A stretch of 64,000 bases of DNA from Pseudomonas sp. MH9.2 (GCF_034353875.1 NZ_CP133784.1:5360501-5424500), one strand, 5' to 3'. Shown: positions 38,062 to 47,192, counted from the first letter of the stretch. The notes: a model not told the origin generated them from the sequence alone. Made by a program: numbers and translations.

Positions 38062-38250
38062 CGAGAAGGAGGGGATAAAGGTATCCCTTATTTGTGGATG
38101 ATTGGCCATGCCCTCGCGCTGTGATGCGTGGAGTACAAATGCACTCCTTCTGGGCCCCTTTGTATTTTCAGTTTCCAGGTTCTCAGGTGATTCAGACAGA
38201 GCTAGGAGCTATGTTAATGTGCCACCACATGAACGGTATGGAGAGTCGTG

Positions 38251-39255
38251 ATGGGTTGGAAAGGGACTGTACGTTCGCTGCAAGCGTCTGCGCGGCGATC
38301 AGAACGTAGCGCTCATCGTCGGCAGCATGAGCTCGATAAGGGACAGAAAGAGTACGCAAAAATGGAAGCGCTGGAGCAAGCAGCGTATGAAGTCGATGTG
38401 TACGAAAATCACATAGATATCCTCCTTTCGATGCACAAGGATTGTGCCGAGCCTGTGAAATGGAAGCGGCTCCTCTCCAATCCAGAGCCTAGACAGCCAC
38501 TCAAGAGCGGTACTCTTGAGCAAGAAGCTACACATGCTGCCGCTACATATCGCCCCAATTTCTGGGCTCGCCTCTTCAAGCTAGAAGCTCGTCAGCGCGT
38601 AGTCCTGATAGGCAAGATTGGCGCTGCACAGGCGGAAGATGAAAGGCAATATCAGGCTCAGTTTGACGAATGGAAAACTGCCTATTCCGAGTGGGCAGAG
38701 GAGAGGGATATTGCGATCCGTATCCTTGATGGTGACCGTCAGGCAAAGTTAGATGCCATCGAAGCTTTTGAGTCGTTTGAAGAAATCTCACACCTCGGCT
38801 CAGCCATTCAGATGATTGTTCATGAAGGTGGTGTCCTAGAAGCCAGGGTCGCTATCCATGGCTCCGGCGTGATTCCGACCGAAATCAAATCTCTCCTCAA
38901 AAGCGGCAAGCTGTCGACCAAAGCTATGCCTGCTGGGCGGTTCAACGAGCTTCACCAGGACTACGTGTGCAGTTGCGCCCTGCGAGTAGGTCGAGAGTTG
39001 TTGGCAATCCTGCCGGATGACCTAGTCATCGTCACCGCTCTGGACAATGTGCTCAACAGCTCGACAGGTCATATGGAGGAGCAGCCAATTCTGAGTGTTG
39101 CGTTCTCTAGGCCAACCATTGACGGGCTTAACCTCGAAACCATCGATCCGTCTGATGCGATGAAGAATTTTTTCCATAACATGAGCTTCAAGAAGGGCGC
39201 CGGATTCTCGACCGTTGCCGCCCTTGATGCTCAGCGCTTCGCCGTAACCGCATAA
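38251..39255 (+). CDS. Conserved hypothetical protein with N-terminal coiled coil
   Basis: 334 residues from ATG 38251 with GGAGAG five bases upstream. The N-terminus is charged and helical (RRSERSAHRRQHELDKGQKE), followed by YEVDVYENHIDILLSMHKDC. A hydrophobic FWARLFKLEARQRV segment leads to a long acidic helix, and the C-terminal half (IPTEIKSLLKSGKLSTKAMP, YQDYVCSC-like HQDYVCSCALRVGRELLAIL, DAMKNFFHNMSFKKGAGF) looks globular and well conserved. I do not recognise a named family or catalytic motif. It follows the giant helicase by 189 bases and may be part of the same functional unit. Confidence 0.75.
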   Translation: MGWKGTVRSLQASARRSERSAHRRQHELDKGQKEYAKMEALEQAAYEVDVYENHIDILLSMHKDCAEPVKWKRLLSNPEPRQPLKSGTLEQEATHAAATYRPNFWARLFKLEARQRVVLIGKIGAAQAEDERQYQAQFDEWKTAYSEWAEERDIAIRILDGDRQAKLDAIEAFESFEEISHLGSAIQMIVHEGGVLEARVAIHGSGVIPTEIKSLLKSGKLSTKAMPAGRFNELHQDYVCSCALRVGRELLAILPDDLVIVTALDNVLNSSTGHMEEQPILSVAFSRPTIDGLNLETIDPSDAMKNFFHNMSFKKGAGFSTVAALDAQRFAVTA

Positions 39256-39284
39256 CTGAATCATCTGAGAATCCAGAGAATGAC

Positions 39285-39674
39285 ATGGCAAACATGAAAC
39301 GAATTGGCTTGTACACAGGCATATTGGGAGCCTTGGCATCAGTGGCGGCGCTCGTCCTACCGACCCAGGCGGTTTCGCACAGCTCCAGCGGTAACAACAG
39401 TCCGGTAATTTCTGGCAACGGCAACAACGTCAGCTATCAATCCGGTTTTCCCGATCTTGAAACGATAAGAGCCCAGCGTCCCAACATCAGTGACCAACAA
39501 TACGCTGCAATTGAGCCTGGCATGACATATGAACAGGTGCTGGACATCGTCAAGATTCCCGGTAAGGAGGCCGCCAGCGGCGGCAACGTGCAGATCTATA
39601 CGTGGGGTACGGAGGTGTACGTATATATGGTGGTGACCTTGGTGGGTGGCAAGGTTCAATCCAAATCTCATTGA
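39285..39674 (+). CDS. Small exported protein, DUF3862/BamE-like fold
   Basis: 129 residues. The N-terminus (MKRIGLYTGILGALASVAAL) is a signal peptide or membrane anchor with possible cleavage after TQA. A low-complexity Asn/Ser/Gly segment (SSSGNNSPVISGNGNNVSY) links it to a C-terminal domain, YAAIEPGMTYEQVLDIVKIP, then IYTWG and VVTLVGGKVQSKSH, in the style of DUF3862 and SmpA/OmlA (BamE) domains. An exported protein inside a defence-like island is unusual. The start could also be ATG 39294. It is 29 bases after the previous gene. Confidence 0.7.
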   Translation: MANMKRIGLYTGILGALASVAALVLPTQAVSHSSSGNNSPVISGNGNNVSYQSGFPDLETIRAQRPNISDQQYAAIEPGMTYEQVLDIVKIPGKEAASGGNVQIYTWGTEVYVYMVVTLVGGKVQSKSH

Positions 39675-39941
39675 TGCGATGACCGCATATCCGATCTCTA
39701 TTGTCGGCGATAATTCTTCAGGCTGGGGGGTTAGGAAGGCGTTTCTGGTAAGGGCTTTGGAAGCGCTCGACCTTGCTTGGTAGCACGGTCAGTACAGTCG
39801 ATACGTTGATAAACGTCGACTGCGTTAGGTCTCTGCAAGAAGCGATTCCAGGATCCTCCACCACGTTGAGTAGGATTTGACGTATGCGGTTTAGTTACAA
39901 AACAATTGATTCCTGCAAGGAACGCACAGCATTGGAGCACC

Positions 39942-41138
39942 ATGGACAGAACTCTCCCTATCACCATTGACGAATCTACGTGGCCAGGCCCTGGGGTGCC
40001 TCCTCTTTTCCCTCGGTCTTTCAAAAAGGGGCGCAGTCATTACGATTTAAATATACCGTCAATGCTCCTGATGATCGGCTATCTGACGACGCCAGCGGCG
40101 ACGACGGGAGTCACGCTGAGTGAGTTCTGGGCATGGGTTAGATATCTAGCAGCAATCACCCCTGGTGATGCGGAGATGAAGCTAACACATAGCTTTGCAG
40201 AGCTTGACGCTCACCAGAAGACTATTTTGAGCGATGACTTCGGCATGGGAGTATCTATGCTTTGGCTCACAGATAAACTAGATCTAGATCTGATCGTCGA
40301 CGGCCGTTATTTCATGCAACAGTACGCGGCGTCCTTGCTTGTAACGCAGCGTCGAATTGCGAAACGAGGACCTAATAAGACTCCCGATTTTGTAGCCAGG
40401 GATACAAGGGGTCGATGGCATGTCATTGAATGTAAGGGAACACAGTCGGGTGTTGACTACAGCGAGCGGCAACTCTCAGGAGGAATAGCTCAGAAGCAAT
40501 CTCTGCTTTTCCCCAAAGGACACGTCGGACAGCGCCTTGTATGTGGGCTTACTATCGGCATCGAAGGAGCAGAAGGAAGCCGTTTGAAAGTGATTGACCC
40601 CGTCCCCGATGAGCCAGTCGAAATTTTGTCCCAGGACCTACCAAATGCAACTGACGCGGCTACAAGGGGTGTCATGTCCAAACTATTGCGAATGGCAGGG
40701 TTCGAGATCTCGGCAGAAGCTGTCGCTTCGCCGTCTGGGAAGGTGCTAGCTTGGGGAGGAAAAGAGACACGAGCAGCAGAAGATAAGCGTCACCAGTTGA
40801 TAAAAGAACGTGATGTGATAGCACGAGCCGAGTTGAGTGATGCTGATAGTCACAAGCGGCTGTTTGATGAAAAGTTCATTGGTCGTGAAACGCGTATTGA
40901 GCTCCCTCGGGCAATTCGAGTGGGGGGCGACTTTGTATCCCACGTCATCGTGCGACAAGGCATCAACCGCGATGCTGTGAGTGAGCTTGCCGAGCAGCCA
41001 ACAATCGTTGAGCTCATTAAGAATTCTGAATTCGATTGGCCAGAACTGATTGGCCGAAACAGAACTACATCAGACGGTTTCTCAGCCTCGCTGGACATCG
41101 GCAAGCTATTCCGTGCCGAGCTTATTCTGCGCCGCTAG
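39942..41138 (+). CDS. PD-(D/E)xK nuclease-like protein
   Basis: 398 residues from ATG 39942 (GGAG four bases upstream); an upstream TTG at 39906 is possible. The motif TPDFVARD (D149) followed by WHVIECKGTQSG (E163, K165) fits a PD-(D/E)xK nuclease core. Upstream lies a helical region (LLMIGYLTTPAATTGVTLSE) and downstream KTQ-rich and charged segments. No family name is recognised. The island context suggests a restriction or defence role, perhaps with the helicase. The 267-base gap before it suggests a separate promoter. Confidence 0.72.
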   Translation: MDRTLPITIDESTWPGPGVPPLFPRSFKKGRSHYDLNIPSMLLMIGYLTTPAATTGVTLSEFWAWVRYLAAITPGDAEMKLTHSFAELDAHQKTILSDDFGMGVSMLWLTDKLDLDLIVDGRYFMQQYAASLLVTQRRIAKRGPNKTPDFVARDTRGRWHVIECKGTQSGVDYSERQLSGGIAQKQSLLFPKGHVGQRLVCGLTIGIEGAEGSRLKVIDPVPDEPVEILSQDLPNATDAATRGVMSKLLRMAGFEISAEAVASPSGKVLAWGGKETRAAEDKRHQLIKERDVIARAELSDADSHKRLFDEKFIGRETRIELPRAIRVGGDFVSHVIVRQGINRDAVSELAEQPTIVELIKNSEFDWPELIGRNRTTSDGFSASLDIGKLFRAELILRR

Positions 41139-41197
41139 AGGGGGCGGATCGAAACCAGATACTGAATTGCCCCACAAATCAACGTAAGGAGTTCACG

Positions 41198-41548
41198 ATG
41201 ACGAAAGAAGTTTCCACAATTGAGTCCGCAGCTAGCCTGACGGGCATAGACCTCAACAAAGCTGTTGCCGAAGCTCAAGAAGTCGGAAAACTGTTTGAGA
41301 GAATGGGAATTAAAGAAGCCACCCTTCACAACGGAAACTACTTCAACCATAATCTTGAAAACAATACAAAAACCGTCGTGACTGAGGGTTGTATCGTCCA
41401 AGAGCAAGAGAATACGGTGACCGTTATTCTGAAGAAAATAGATGCAAAATCTCTTGCCGCCGTTTCAGAGATTGATGGTCAAACACAAAAAGCTCTAGGG
41501 TCATTCGTTGGAAAATCTCAACCGTGGATCTCTCAAAATAAGGAGTAA
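41198..41548 (+). CDS. Small hypothetical protein, probable gene-cassette gene
   Basis: 116 residues from ATG 41198 with TAAGGA at 41185-41190. Not recognised. It is soluble and Asn/Thr-rich in the middle (LHNGNYFNHNLENNTKTVVT), with a C-terminal TQKALGSFVGKSQPWISQN. A sequence like ACGTAAGGAG just upstream resembles a degenerate cassette start, and an attC-like hairpin follows the stop directly. This suggests an integron cassette gene. Confidence 0.6.
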   Translation: MTKEVSTIESAASLTGIDLNKAVAEAQEVGKLFERMGIKEATLHNGNYFNHNLENNTKTVVTEGCIVQEQENTVTVILKKIDAKSLAAVSEIDGQTQKALGSFVGKSQPWISQNKE

Positions 41549-41640
41549 CATATAACAGTTGGTTCAAGCTGTTCGCTCCGCTAACTTTGGACGTCGCGCA
41601 AGCAGAGCTTGCGAACGTCCTTTAGCTAAACGTTAGGAGG
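41549..41640 (+). repeat. Candidate attC site (integron cassette recombination site)
   Basis: It follows the stop codon immediately: GGTTCAAGCTGTTCGCTCC, then a hairpin GGACGT-CGCAAGC paired with GCTTGCG-ACGTCC, outer pairing GCTAA/TTAGC, and a right core site ACGTTAGG. This layout is that of attC sites with a GTTRRRY-type core. No integron integrase is present in the window. Confidence 0.6.
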
Positions 41641-41644
41641 ATTT

Positions 41645-42046
41645 ATGGCTGAAATTTCCTGTATAGACCGAGATGGGCAGTCTCGAATTTATACATACAC
41701 CGTCACCAAAAACTTCCAAGAGAGCGAGTGGTCTTATCGATTCAGGTCAATCCCTCCTCCTGAATCTGGTGAGGCGTTTGAAATAACCGTGAGCCTTATT
41801 TCTGGCTCAGAGGTTCAAGTTATAGCTATGTACAATAATGGTGAAAGTGAATACGAAGCTAAAGGCATACCAGATTTCGGTATTCCATTGATTGCCTCTG
41901 AATTACAAAAAACTGTATGTTCAAGTCCCAACCTTTGTATGAACGGTGTATTTCGCACGCCTCAGGCCACCAAAGTTTGGCAAAGGCTTGTTGACAAAGG
42001 GCAGGCTATGTATTCGGAAGCAGAGGACGTGTATCGCACCTTTTAA
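41645..42046 (+). CDS. Small hypothetical protein, probable gene-cassette gene
   Basis: 133 residues with an ideal AGGAGG ribosome-binding site formed by the cassette junction GTTAGGAGG. The protein starts MAEISCIDRDGQSRIYTYTV and has a mid-region FEITVSLISGSEVQVIAMYN. No family is recognised. A second, truncated attC-like sequence (GGTTCAAGTCGCTCGTTTCG) follows the stop. The promoter is probably upstream of the whole cassette pair. Confidence 0.65.
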   Translation: MAEISCIDRDGQSRIYTYTVTKNFQESEWSYRFRSIPPPESGEAFEITVSLISGSEVQVIAMYNNGESEYEAKGIPDFGIPLIASELQKTVCSSPNLCMNGVFRTPQATKVWQRLVDKGQAMYSEAEDVYRTF

Positions 42047-42105
42047 TAATGGGTTCAAGTCGCTCGTTTCGCTCATTAGGATGGGCTAAACCCCCCGGGG
42101 TCGTT
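42047..42105 (+). repeat. Truncated attC-like sequence
   Basis: The 5' half of an attC site (GGTTCAAGTCGCTCGTTTCG, CATTAGGATGGGCTAAA) is similar to 41562 onward, but the 3' half and core site are missing after a C/G-rich junction (CCCCCCGGGG). It was probably cut by a deletion. Confidence 0.45.
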
Positions 42106-42308
42106 GGCGGTCAGCGACTCGAGTTCTTTTATGGTGATTTTGGCCATAAAATCGGTTCCCCCTAACTTTTCCCCCCACAAAAACGTCGGCTCTTGATGGA
42201 CGTTACTGGACTCTTGTGGAGCAGAACACCGCTGGAGCTCAAGTAAATACCAGCTTAGAAAAATCCAGAGTAAAATTTTGGAAGCTTTCGAGAAGTATGA
42301 AAAAGGAG

Positions 42309-42401
42309 ATGGGGTGCTAGGGGTCGAGTGTTCGAATCACTCCGTCCCGACCATATAATTCAAAGGGTTGCGAGATTTTATCTCGCGACCCTTTTTTATT
42401 T
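42309..42401 (+). repeat. Attachment-site repeat 2: tRNA-Pro(GGG) 3' half plus terminator
   Basis: Exact copy of 31075-31167. The tRNA part is 42309-42353, ending in CCA. It marks the right end of the second island, about 11.2 kb from repeat 1. No 5' tRNA half precedes it, so the complete tRNA-Pro gene must lie to the left of the window or have been lost. Confidence 0.93.
42365..42397 (+). terminator. Rho-independent terminator in attachment repeat 2
   Basis: Same hairpin and T-run as 31131-31163. Confidence 0.88.
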
Positions 42402-42657
42402 TTGGTCGTTTTTACCCCTACAAAACGACTGGCTCTGGGTGGAATCCTCAGCTGATTCCAAGGTCGGTGTTTGTTCCGGGCAGGGCTTTGGTCCAGCTTG
42501 ATAAGTGAGCTGGATCGACGATTTCGACCACGCTAATGCAGCGCGATCCAGCGGTAAGAGCCTCCTCAGAAGCGATGCTCATCGCTGTCCCGTTGCGTGG
42601 ACACTCCGGTGCGCAGTGAGGCGTGGCGCAGGGCAATCTCAGGTCCTTCAGCGGGCC
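42402..42657. other. Chromosomal flank of tRNA-Pro with a diverged copy at the island's left end
   Basis: Similarity to 31168-31290 continues past the exact repeat at constant spacing: GTTTTTACCCCTACAAA, CTGGCTCTGGGT and CAGCTTGATAA occur at matching offsets in both, with substitutions between. No gene is recognised here. Confidence 0.65.
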
Positions 42658-43060
42658 CTACTGGACCACGTAGCTCACGGTCAGGTTACGTTCCCACTCA
42701 CTTTTGTCGCCAGTGGGAGTACGTATGTTTGAGTCGCTCTCGTACATGCCCAGGAAACTCAGGCCGGGAATCCCGACTTTCGCAAAGTCATAGTTATGGC
42801 GAGCCAGCCAAGTGGTTTCCCCGGCGCGCTGGAACTTGCCGATCTGAAGCAGGCGGTCGAGCCGTCGCCCTGGCTCAATCAGACTGCATCGCTGTCGCCG
42901 CTGACTTGTTGCAGGCCGGCGGCGAAGGTGGGGCCGTTCACTAGGTAGGTGAATTGCGCGCTGCTCAGGCGACTGTCGACCTTGCCTTTGGTGACGCCGT
43001 CGCCGTAGTAGTACTGCAAGGTCATGTCTTTGGTCGCTCTGTAATTCACGCACTGCGCGA
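42658..43060 (-). pseudogene. Relic of an OprD-family porin
   Basis: Minus-strand frames read TLQYYYGDGVTKGKVDSRLS and FTYLVNGPTFAAGLQQVSGD, then in another frame WLARHNYDFAKVGIPGLSFL and SNIRTPTGDKSEWERNLTVS. These are successive beta-strands of OprD porins, joined by a frameshift or deletion. The N-terminal part and the last strands are missing, and translation stops after SYVVQ. Confidence 0.8.
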
Positions 43061-43191
43061 TTGCCTGTAAAGGGATCAGCTATCGATGGTGAATGCTGTG
43101 CCTATAAAAAGCAGAAATCTAAATCATCGGATTTCTGCTGTACACGGCCGCTATTCAAGGCGTGCAAACTATCGCCAATGCCCATCGCGGG

Positions 43192-43668
43192 TCAGTCTTC
43201 CGGCAGGTTATTGAATATTTTTTCCAGCGTTCCGTTCAGTTTGGTGATCTGGGCTTCGGTCAGGCCTTTGAAACTGGTGCGGAAGATATCGCTGGTGCCG
43301 TGCTGGATTTCTTCAATGGTATGGCGGCCGACATCGGTGAGTGAGACCTGAGTCACGCGTCCGTCGCTGGCGCTGGTGTTGGTTTCTACCAGGCCGTCGG
43401 CTTTCATGCGATAGACAATTTTGGTGATGGTCGAGAGCTTCGCGATGGCGTGGATGGAGATTTCCGAAATGCTCGACTCGCCATTTTCCTTGAGGATGAA
43501 CAGAATCCGCCAGCGCGGTATGTCCATATCGATTTTTTTCAGCGCTTTCTCCATGGCCATGGAGTAGCGACCGTGCAGGCGAGCCAGCCAGTAGAAGGGA
43601 AACTCTTCCTTCTTGAAGTCTTCGCTGGCGGGGTTGTATCGGCTCAGGCGCTTTTTCGGGGTGGTCAT
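43192..43668 (-). CDS. iacR: MarR-family regulator, probable IacR
   Basis: 158 residues with a MarR winged helix: LKKIDMDIPRWRILFILKEN, ISEISIHAIAKLSTITKIV, DGLVETNTSASDGRVTQVSL. MarR proteins are dimeric repressors released by aromatic ligands. In characterised iac clusters a MarR-type IacR represses the catabolic genes until IAA or a metabolite is present. Here it is 11 kb from the operon, so the name rests on family and neighbourhood. No operator was verified. Confidence 0.72.
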   Translation of the reverse strand: MTTPKKRLSRYNPASEDFKKEEFPFYWLARLHGRYSMAMEKALKKIDMDIPRWRILFILKENGESSISEISIHAIAKLSTITKIVYRMKADGLVETNTSASDGRVTQVSLTDVGRHTIEEIQHGTSDIFRTSFKGLTEAQITKLNGTLEKIFNNLPED

Positions 43669-43778
43669 AAAGGTTGGCGTAGTCTTTCAGGTGAGCGGGT
43701 TTGATAGCGGGCGTCATTGTCGCGCCGCCCGCGGCAAAAAACCAGCAGACACGCCGTAGCGTGCCTCAGGTGAGGACG

Positions 43779-44561
43779 TCAGGCCAGGCCTTCGTGTTTG
43801 AGGCTCTCACGGAAGTGGCGGCACCCCTTGATCAGCAAGAGCAGGGTGAGTGCGACGGCGAAGGCATTTAGCAGGGAAATCGATGAGCCGACCATGGCCG
43901 GATTTTTGAATAGCCGGTCGGTGAGCAGCGCGACCAGCGTGGTACCAAGACCCAGGCCGATCAGATTGGAAATCAGCAGGAACAGCGCGCTGATCTGCGC
44001 TCGCATCTGATTCGGCGGCAGGATTTGCATGGCCGCGGTCGAGGCCGGCATTGGGAACGAAGCGAAGAACATCGCCGGTGCCAGCAACGCCACGGACATC
44101 CACAGTTCGCTGACCTTGGTGAACGCGATGGCGGGCACGGCCATGCCGATCGCTCCGATGACTCCCGCACGGATCGGCGCATCGCTGTAGCCTTTTTTCG
44201 CCAGCCAGTCGATCAGCCAACCGCCACAAAACACGCCACTGGTATTGGCCAGCAGCACCACGATCCCGAGCATGTAGCCGGTATCGCTAGGGGCGAGGCC
44301 GAATTTGCGCATATAGAAGGCCGGGGTCCAGCTGAGCATGCAGAACAGTGTCATCGCGTAGAACGAAAACCCCAGGTAGTGGCAGAAAAAGGTCTTGCGG
44401 TGCACTGTCAGGAACTTGAATGCCTGTTTCATGCTGGGCGCGTGGACATTACCCGCCGCATCCAGCTTCAAGCCCTTGTTTGCCTTGACTCTATGCATCA
44501 GGCGCAGAGGCTGTTCCGGGCGCGCAGAAAGCGTTTGCGTGGCGTGAAAATTGCTTTCCAT
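43779..44561 (-). pseudogene. C-terminal half of an MFS transporter
   Basis: From about 44561 the frame gives 260 residues covering only the second half of a major facilitator: a loop region, then MTLFCMLSWTPAFYMRKFGL, MLGIVVLLANTSGVFCGGWL and later helices. About six membrane segments remain. The N-terminal six helices and family signature are absent, because the upstream part of the frame is antisense to the AraC-type gene. It is probably a deletion remnant of an aromatic-acid or sugar-acid transporter. Confidence 0.7.
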
Positions 44562-44621
44562 TTCCACTAAATTATCGACGTGCCTGCGGGTAACGGTGTC
44601 ATTTTCTGGAGGTGCTTCAGC

Positions 44622-45602
44622 ATGTTCGATCAACACTCTTCGCTCCGTCATCATTGCCTTCTGAGTTCCGGCGGGTTTGGCGAGGTCAAGGATCGGGTCA
44701 GTCATTACCTGTGGCCCCACCAGATGAAAATGCAGCAGGGCGGCGCCCTGCAATCGCAGCTGTATGGCGTGTTTTTCGGCAGCTCGGCGTTGTTCGATCT
44801 GCACTACGGTGCACCGGTGGAAATCGACGCCGGCGATATCAGTGGCTACTACCTGATTCGGGTCACCCTGGAAGGCAGCGGCATGGTCAGCCTGGGCAAG
44901 CAGAGCGCGATTTTGCGCAAGGGTGGGCTGACCATTTCTTCGCCTTCTGAACGCAGTTTTATTCGTATCGACAAGGACTGCCGCAACCTGATTTTGCGCG
45001 CCGATCGCCAAGCCCTCGAGCGTCAGCTGCAAGTGTTGCTCAACCGGCGTTTGCGTCAGCCGTTGCTGTTCGACATTCAGGTCGACGCCGAGCATCAGGG
45101 CATGGCGACGGTAAGGACCACCCTGGATTACATTTGCAAGCTCTATGGCGACGCCAGCCAGACGCTGCTGACCTCGACCATGGGCGGGAGCCTGTCGGAC
45201 TATCTGCTGTCGGTGCTGCTGACGCAGTTGCCGCACAATTATTCGGTCGATCTGCTGCAAGACCAGCGCCAACCAATGCCTCACCACGTCAAGAAGGCCC
45301 GCGACTTCATCGAACAGCACCTGGCCGAACCGATTGCGCTGGCGGGCCTGGCGCAGTTCTGCGACGTGTCGATCCGCACCTTGCAAAATGGCTTCACGCG
45401 GTTTCTTCAGCAAACCCCCAGCGACTATGTCCGCACTCGTCGGCTGGCTTTGGTTCACGTAGCCCTGCAGCAGGCTGGCCCGACCGACAGCGTGACGGAT
45501 ATCCTGTTGCGTCACGCTGTCGCCAGCTTCGGTCATTTCGCCATGCAGTACCGCAAACAGTACGGCTGCCTGCCTTCCGAGACCCTGCGACGTCAGGCCT
45601 GA
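44622..45602 (+). CDS. AraC-family transcriptional regulator
   Basis: 326 residues from ATG 44622 with GGAGG nine bases upstream. The N-terminal AraC-binding-like region contains FFGSSALFDLHYGAPVEIDA. The C-terminal double HTH contains LAGLAQFCDVSIRTLQNGFT and the AraC signature region FGHFAMQYRKQYGCLPSETL. It is divergent from the MFS remnant and may have controlled it or the neighbouring catabolic genes. Inducer unknown. Confidence 0.88.
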   Translation: MFDQHSSLRHHCLLSSGGFGEVKDRVSHYLWPHQMKMQQGGALQSQLYGVFFGSSALFDLHYGAPVEIDAGDISGYYLIRVTLEGSGMVSLGKQSAILRKGGLTISSPSERSFIRIDKDCRNLILRADRQALERQLQVLLNRRLRQPLLFDIQVDAEHQGMATVRTTLDYICKLYGDASQTLLTSTMGGSLSDYLLSVLLTQLPHNYSVDLLQDQRQPMPHHVKKARDFIEQHLAEPIALAGLAQFCDVSIRTLQNGFTRFLQQTPSDYVRTRRLALVHVALQQAGPTDSVTDILLRHAVASFGHFAMQYRKQYGCLPSETLRRQA

Positions 45603-45620
45603 TGCATGAGGATGAATCGT

Positions 45621-47192
45621 TCAGCCCTGTAGAAACCGATGGGCCAGGTCGAGTTGGGAGTTGGCCAGTTGATGCAGCTCCTCGCCGATCTGGGTACTGC
45701 GTCGGGACTGATCGCTGCTGGTTTGCGCCAAATTCACGATCTGGGAAATCTGGCCGTTGATCTCTTGCGCGACTTGACCTTGCTGTTCGATGGCCGAGGC
45801 CATTTGCAAACTCATGCCGGAGATCTGTCCGACTTCCTCGCAGATGCGCCGCAACGCGGTTTGGACCTGCGATACGTCTTCGCTTGATTCCCGCGCGGCC
45901 GATTCGCCGCGTTGCGCTGTGGCGAGGGCCAGGGCGCTGCCTTCACGCAACTGCTCGATGGAGCGCTGGATTTGTTCAGTGGATTCGCGGGTGCGGGTCG
46001 CGAGGCTGCGTACCTCATCGGCGACCACTGCGAAACCGCGTCCGGTCTCGCCGGCGCGTGCCGCTTCGATGGCCGCGTTCAGCGCCAGCAAATTGGTCTG
46101 TTCGGCGATACTGCGAATCACATGCGCGACGCCGCTGATTGATTCGATCGATTCCGCGAGGCGGCTGACGGCTTGGCCAATTTCCTCGACCGAGGTGCAC
46201 AGGCCGGTCATCGAACGCTGGCTTTGCCCGGACATCCGGTCACCATCGCGAGCCAGGCGGTCGACGGCTTGGGTGGCTTCGGCCGCGTGTTGCAGGTTGC
46301 GCGACAGCTCTTGGATCGTGGCACTCATTTGATGGACCGCCGCGGCGGACTGCTCGGCTTCTTCAAGTTGCCGTTGCAGGTGCCCGGATTGGGTCTGCAC
46401 CAGTGTCGACGATTCTTGCGCGCGTTGACGCACGGTCTCGCCGTTGATCCGGATGCGCGACATGACCGTGCGCATCCGCGTGTTCTGGCTGTTAAGGGCC
46501 ATGTCAAAACGGTTGGCAACGCTGGCGCTGCCTTCCTGAAGCGGGGCCAGCAACGCGTCGCTGTAGACCTGATCGTGCCGGGCCATGATCCGGCGGACGT
46601 CCGCATGTTGTCTGGCTCGCCATTGCCAGCTCGCGGCGAATACTCCGCCGAGCACCAGAAGGCCGGGTGCCAGGTCGATCTGTCCGACAACCATGGCGCC
46701 CGTGACACCAAACCCCAGCAGCCAGGCGATGCCCTGAGTGCTGGCATGCTCCTGCATGCGCCGGGCAAAAGTCAGTGGGCCGTGGCCGTCATTCAAGCGT
46801 CGATAGAGTTTTTCCGCTCGCAGGCTTTGGGCGGCGTCCATCGGGTGATACGCCGTACCCAGCGCATTCAGCTGACCGCCCTCCAGCAGTGGCACCACAT
46901 AGAGATTGCACCAGAACGTCGTGCCCTGTTTATCGCGACCCATCATGGGCGCTGTCCAGGGCACGCCGCTGCGCAAGGTCTCCCACATACGATCAATGAC
47001 TCGCTTGGGCATCAGCGGATGATTGATCAGTTCGTGCGGTTGGTTCAGCAGCTCCTCTCGGGCGTAACCACTGAGCGCCACATAGGCATCGTTGCAGGCC
47101 ATCAGATGGCCGAGAGTATCCAGGCGCGAGATCGGGATTTCTGGCTGCGCCGCAACGATGACCGGTGGCGTGTATTCCTTTGACTTAGCCAC
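45621..47192 (-). CDS. Methyl-accepting chemotaxis protein with N-terminal PAS domain (Aer-like)
   Basis: 523 residues from GTG 47192 (GGGAG six bases upstream). A PAS domain fills residues about 15-125 ([36 protein letters not shown]), followed by two close membrane segments ([17 protein letters not shown] and [14 protein letters not shown]), no clear HAMP, and a signalling domain with the CheA-contact hairpin ([35 protein letters not shown]). The layout resembles Aer. Lying between the AraC gene and the aldolase, it may be a receptor for substrates of this locus. Confidence 0.92.
   Translation of the reverse strand: MAKSKEYTPPVIVAAQPEIPISRLDTLGHLMACNDAYVALSGYAREELLNQPHELINHPLMPKRVIDRMWETLRSGVPWTAPMMGRDKQGTTFWCNLYVVPLLEGGQLNALGTAYHPMDAAQSLRAEKLYRRLNDGHGPLTFARRMQEHASTQGIAWLLGFGVTGAMVVGQIDLAPGLLVLGGVFAASWQWRARQHADVRRIMARHDQVYSDALLAPLQEGSASVANRFDMALNSQNTRMRTVMSRIRINGETVRQRAQESSTLVQTQSGHLQRQLEEAEQSAAAVHQMSATIQELSRNLQHAAEATQAVDRLARDGDRMSGQSQRSMTGLCTSVEEIGQAVSRLAESIESISGVAHVIRSIAEQTNLLALNAAIEAARAGETGRGFAVVADEVRSLATRTRESTEQIQRSIEQLREGSALALATAQRGESAARESSEDVSQVQTALRRICEEVGQISGMSLQMASAIEQQGQVAQEINGQISQIVNLAQTSSDQSRRSTQIGEELHQLANSQLDLAHRFLQG

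Noticed and set aside
44562..45536. N-terminal extension of the MFS frame on the minus strand
   Set aside because: This part is antisense to the AraC-type gene with a good ribosome-binding site and HTH. Only the part left of about 44561 has transporter sequence.
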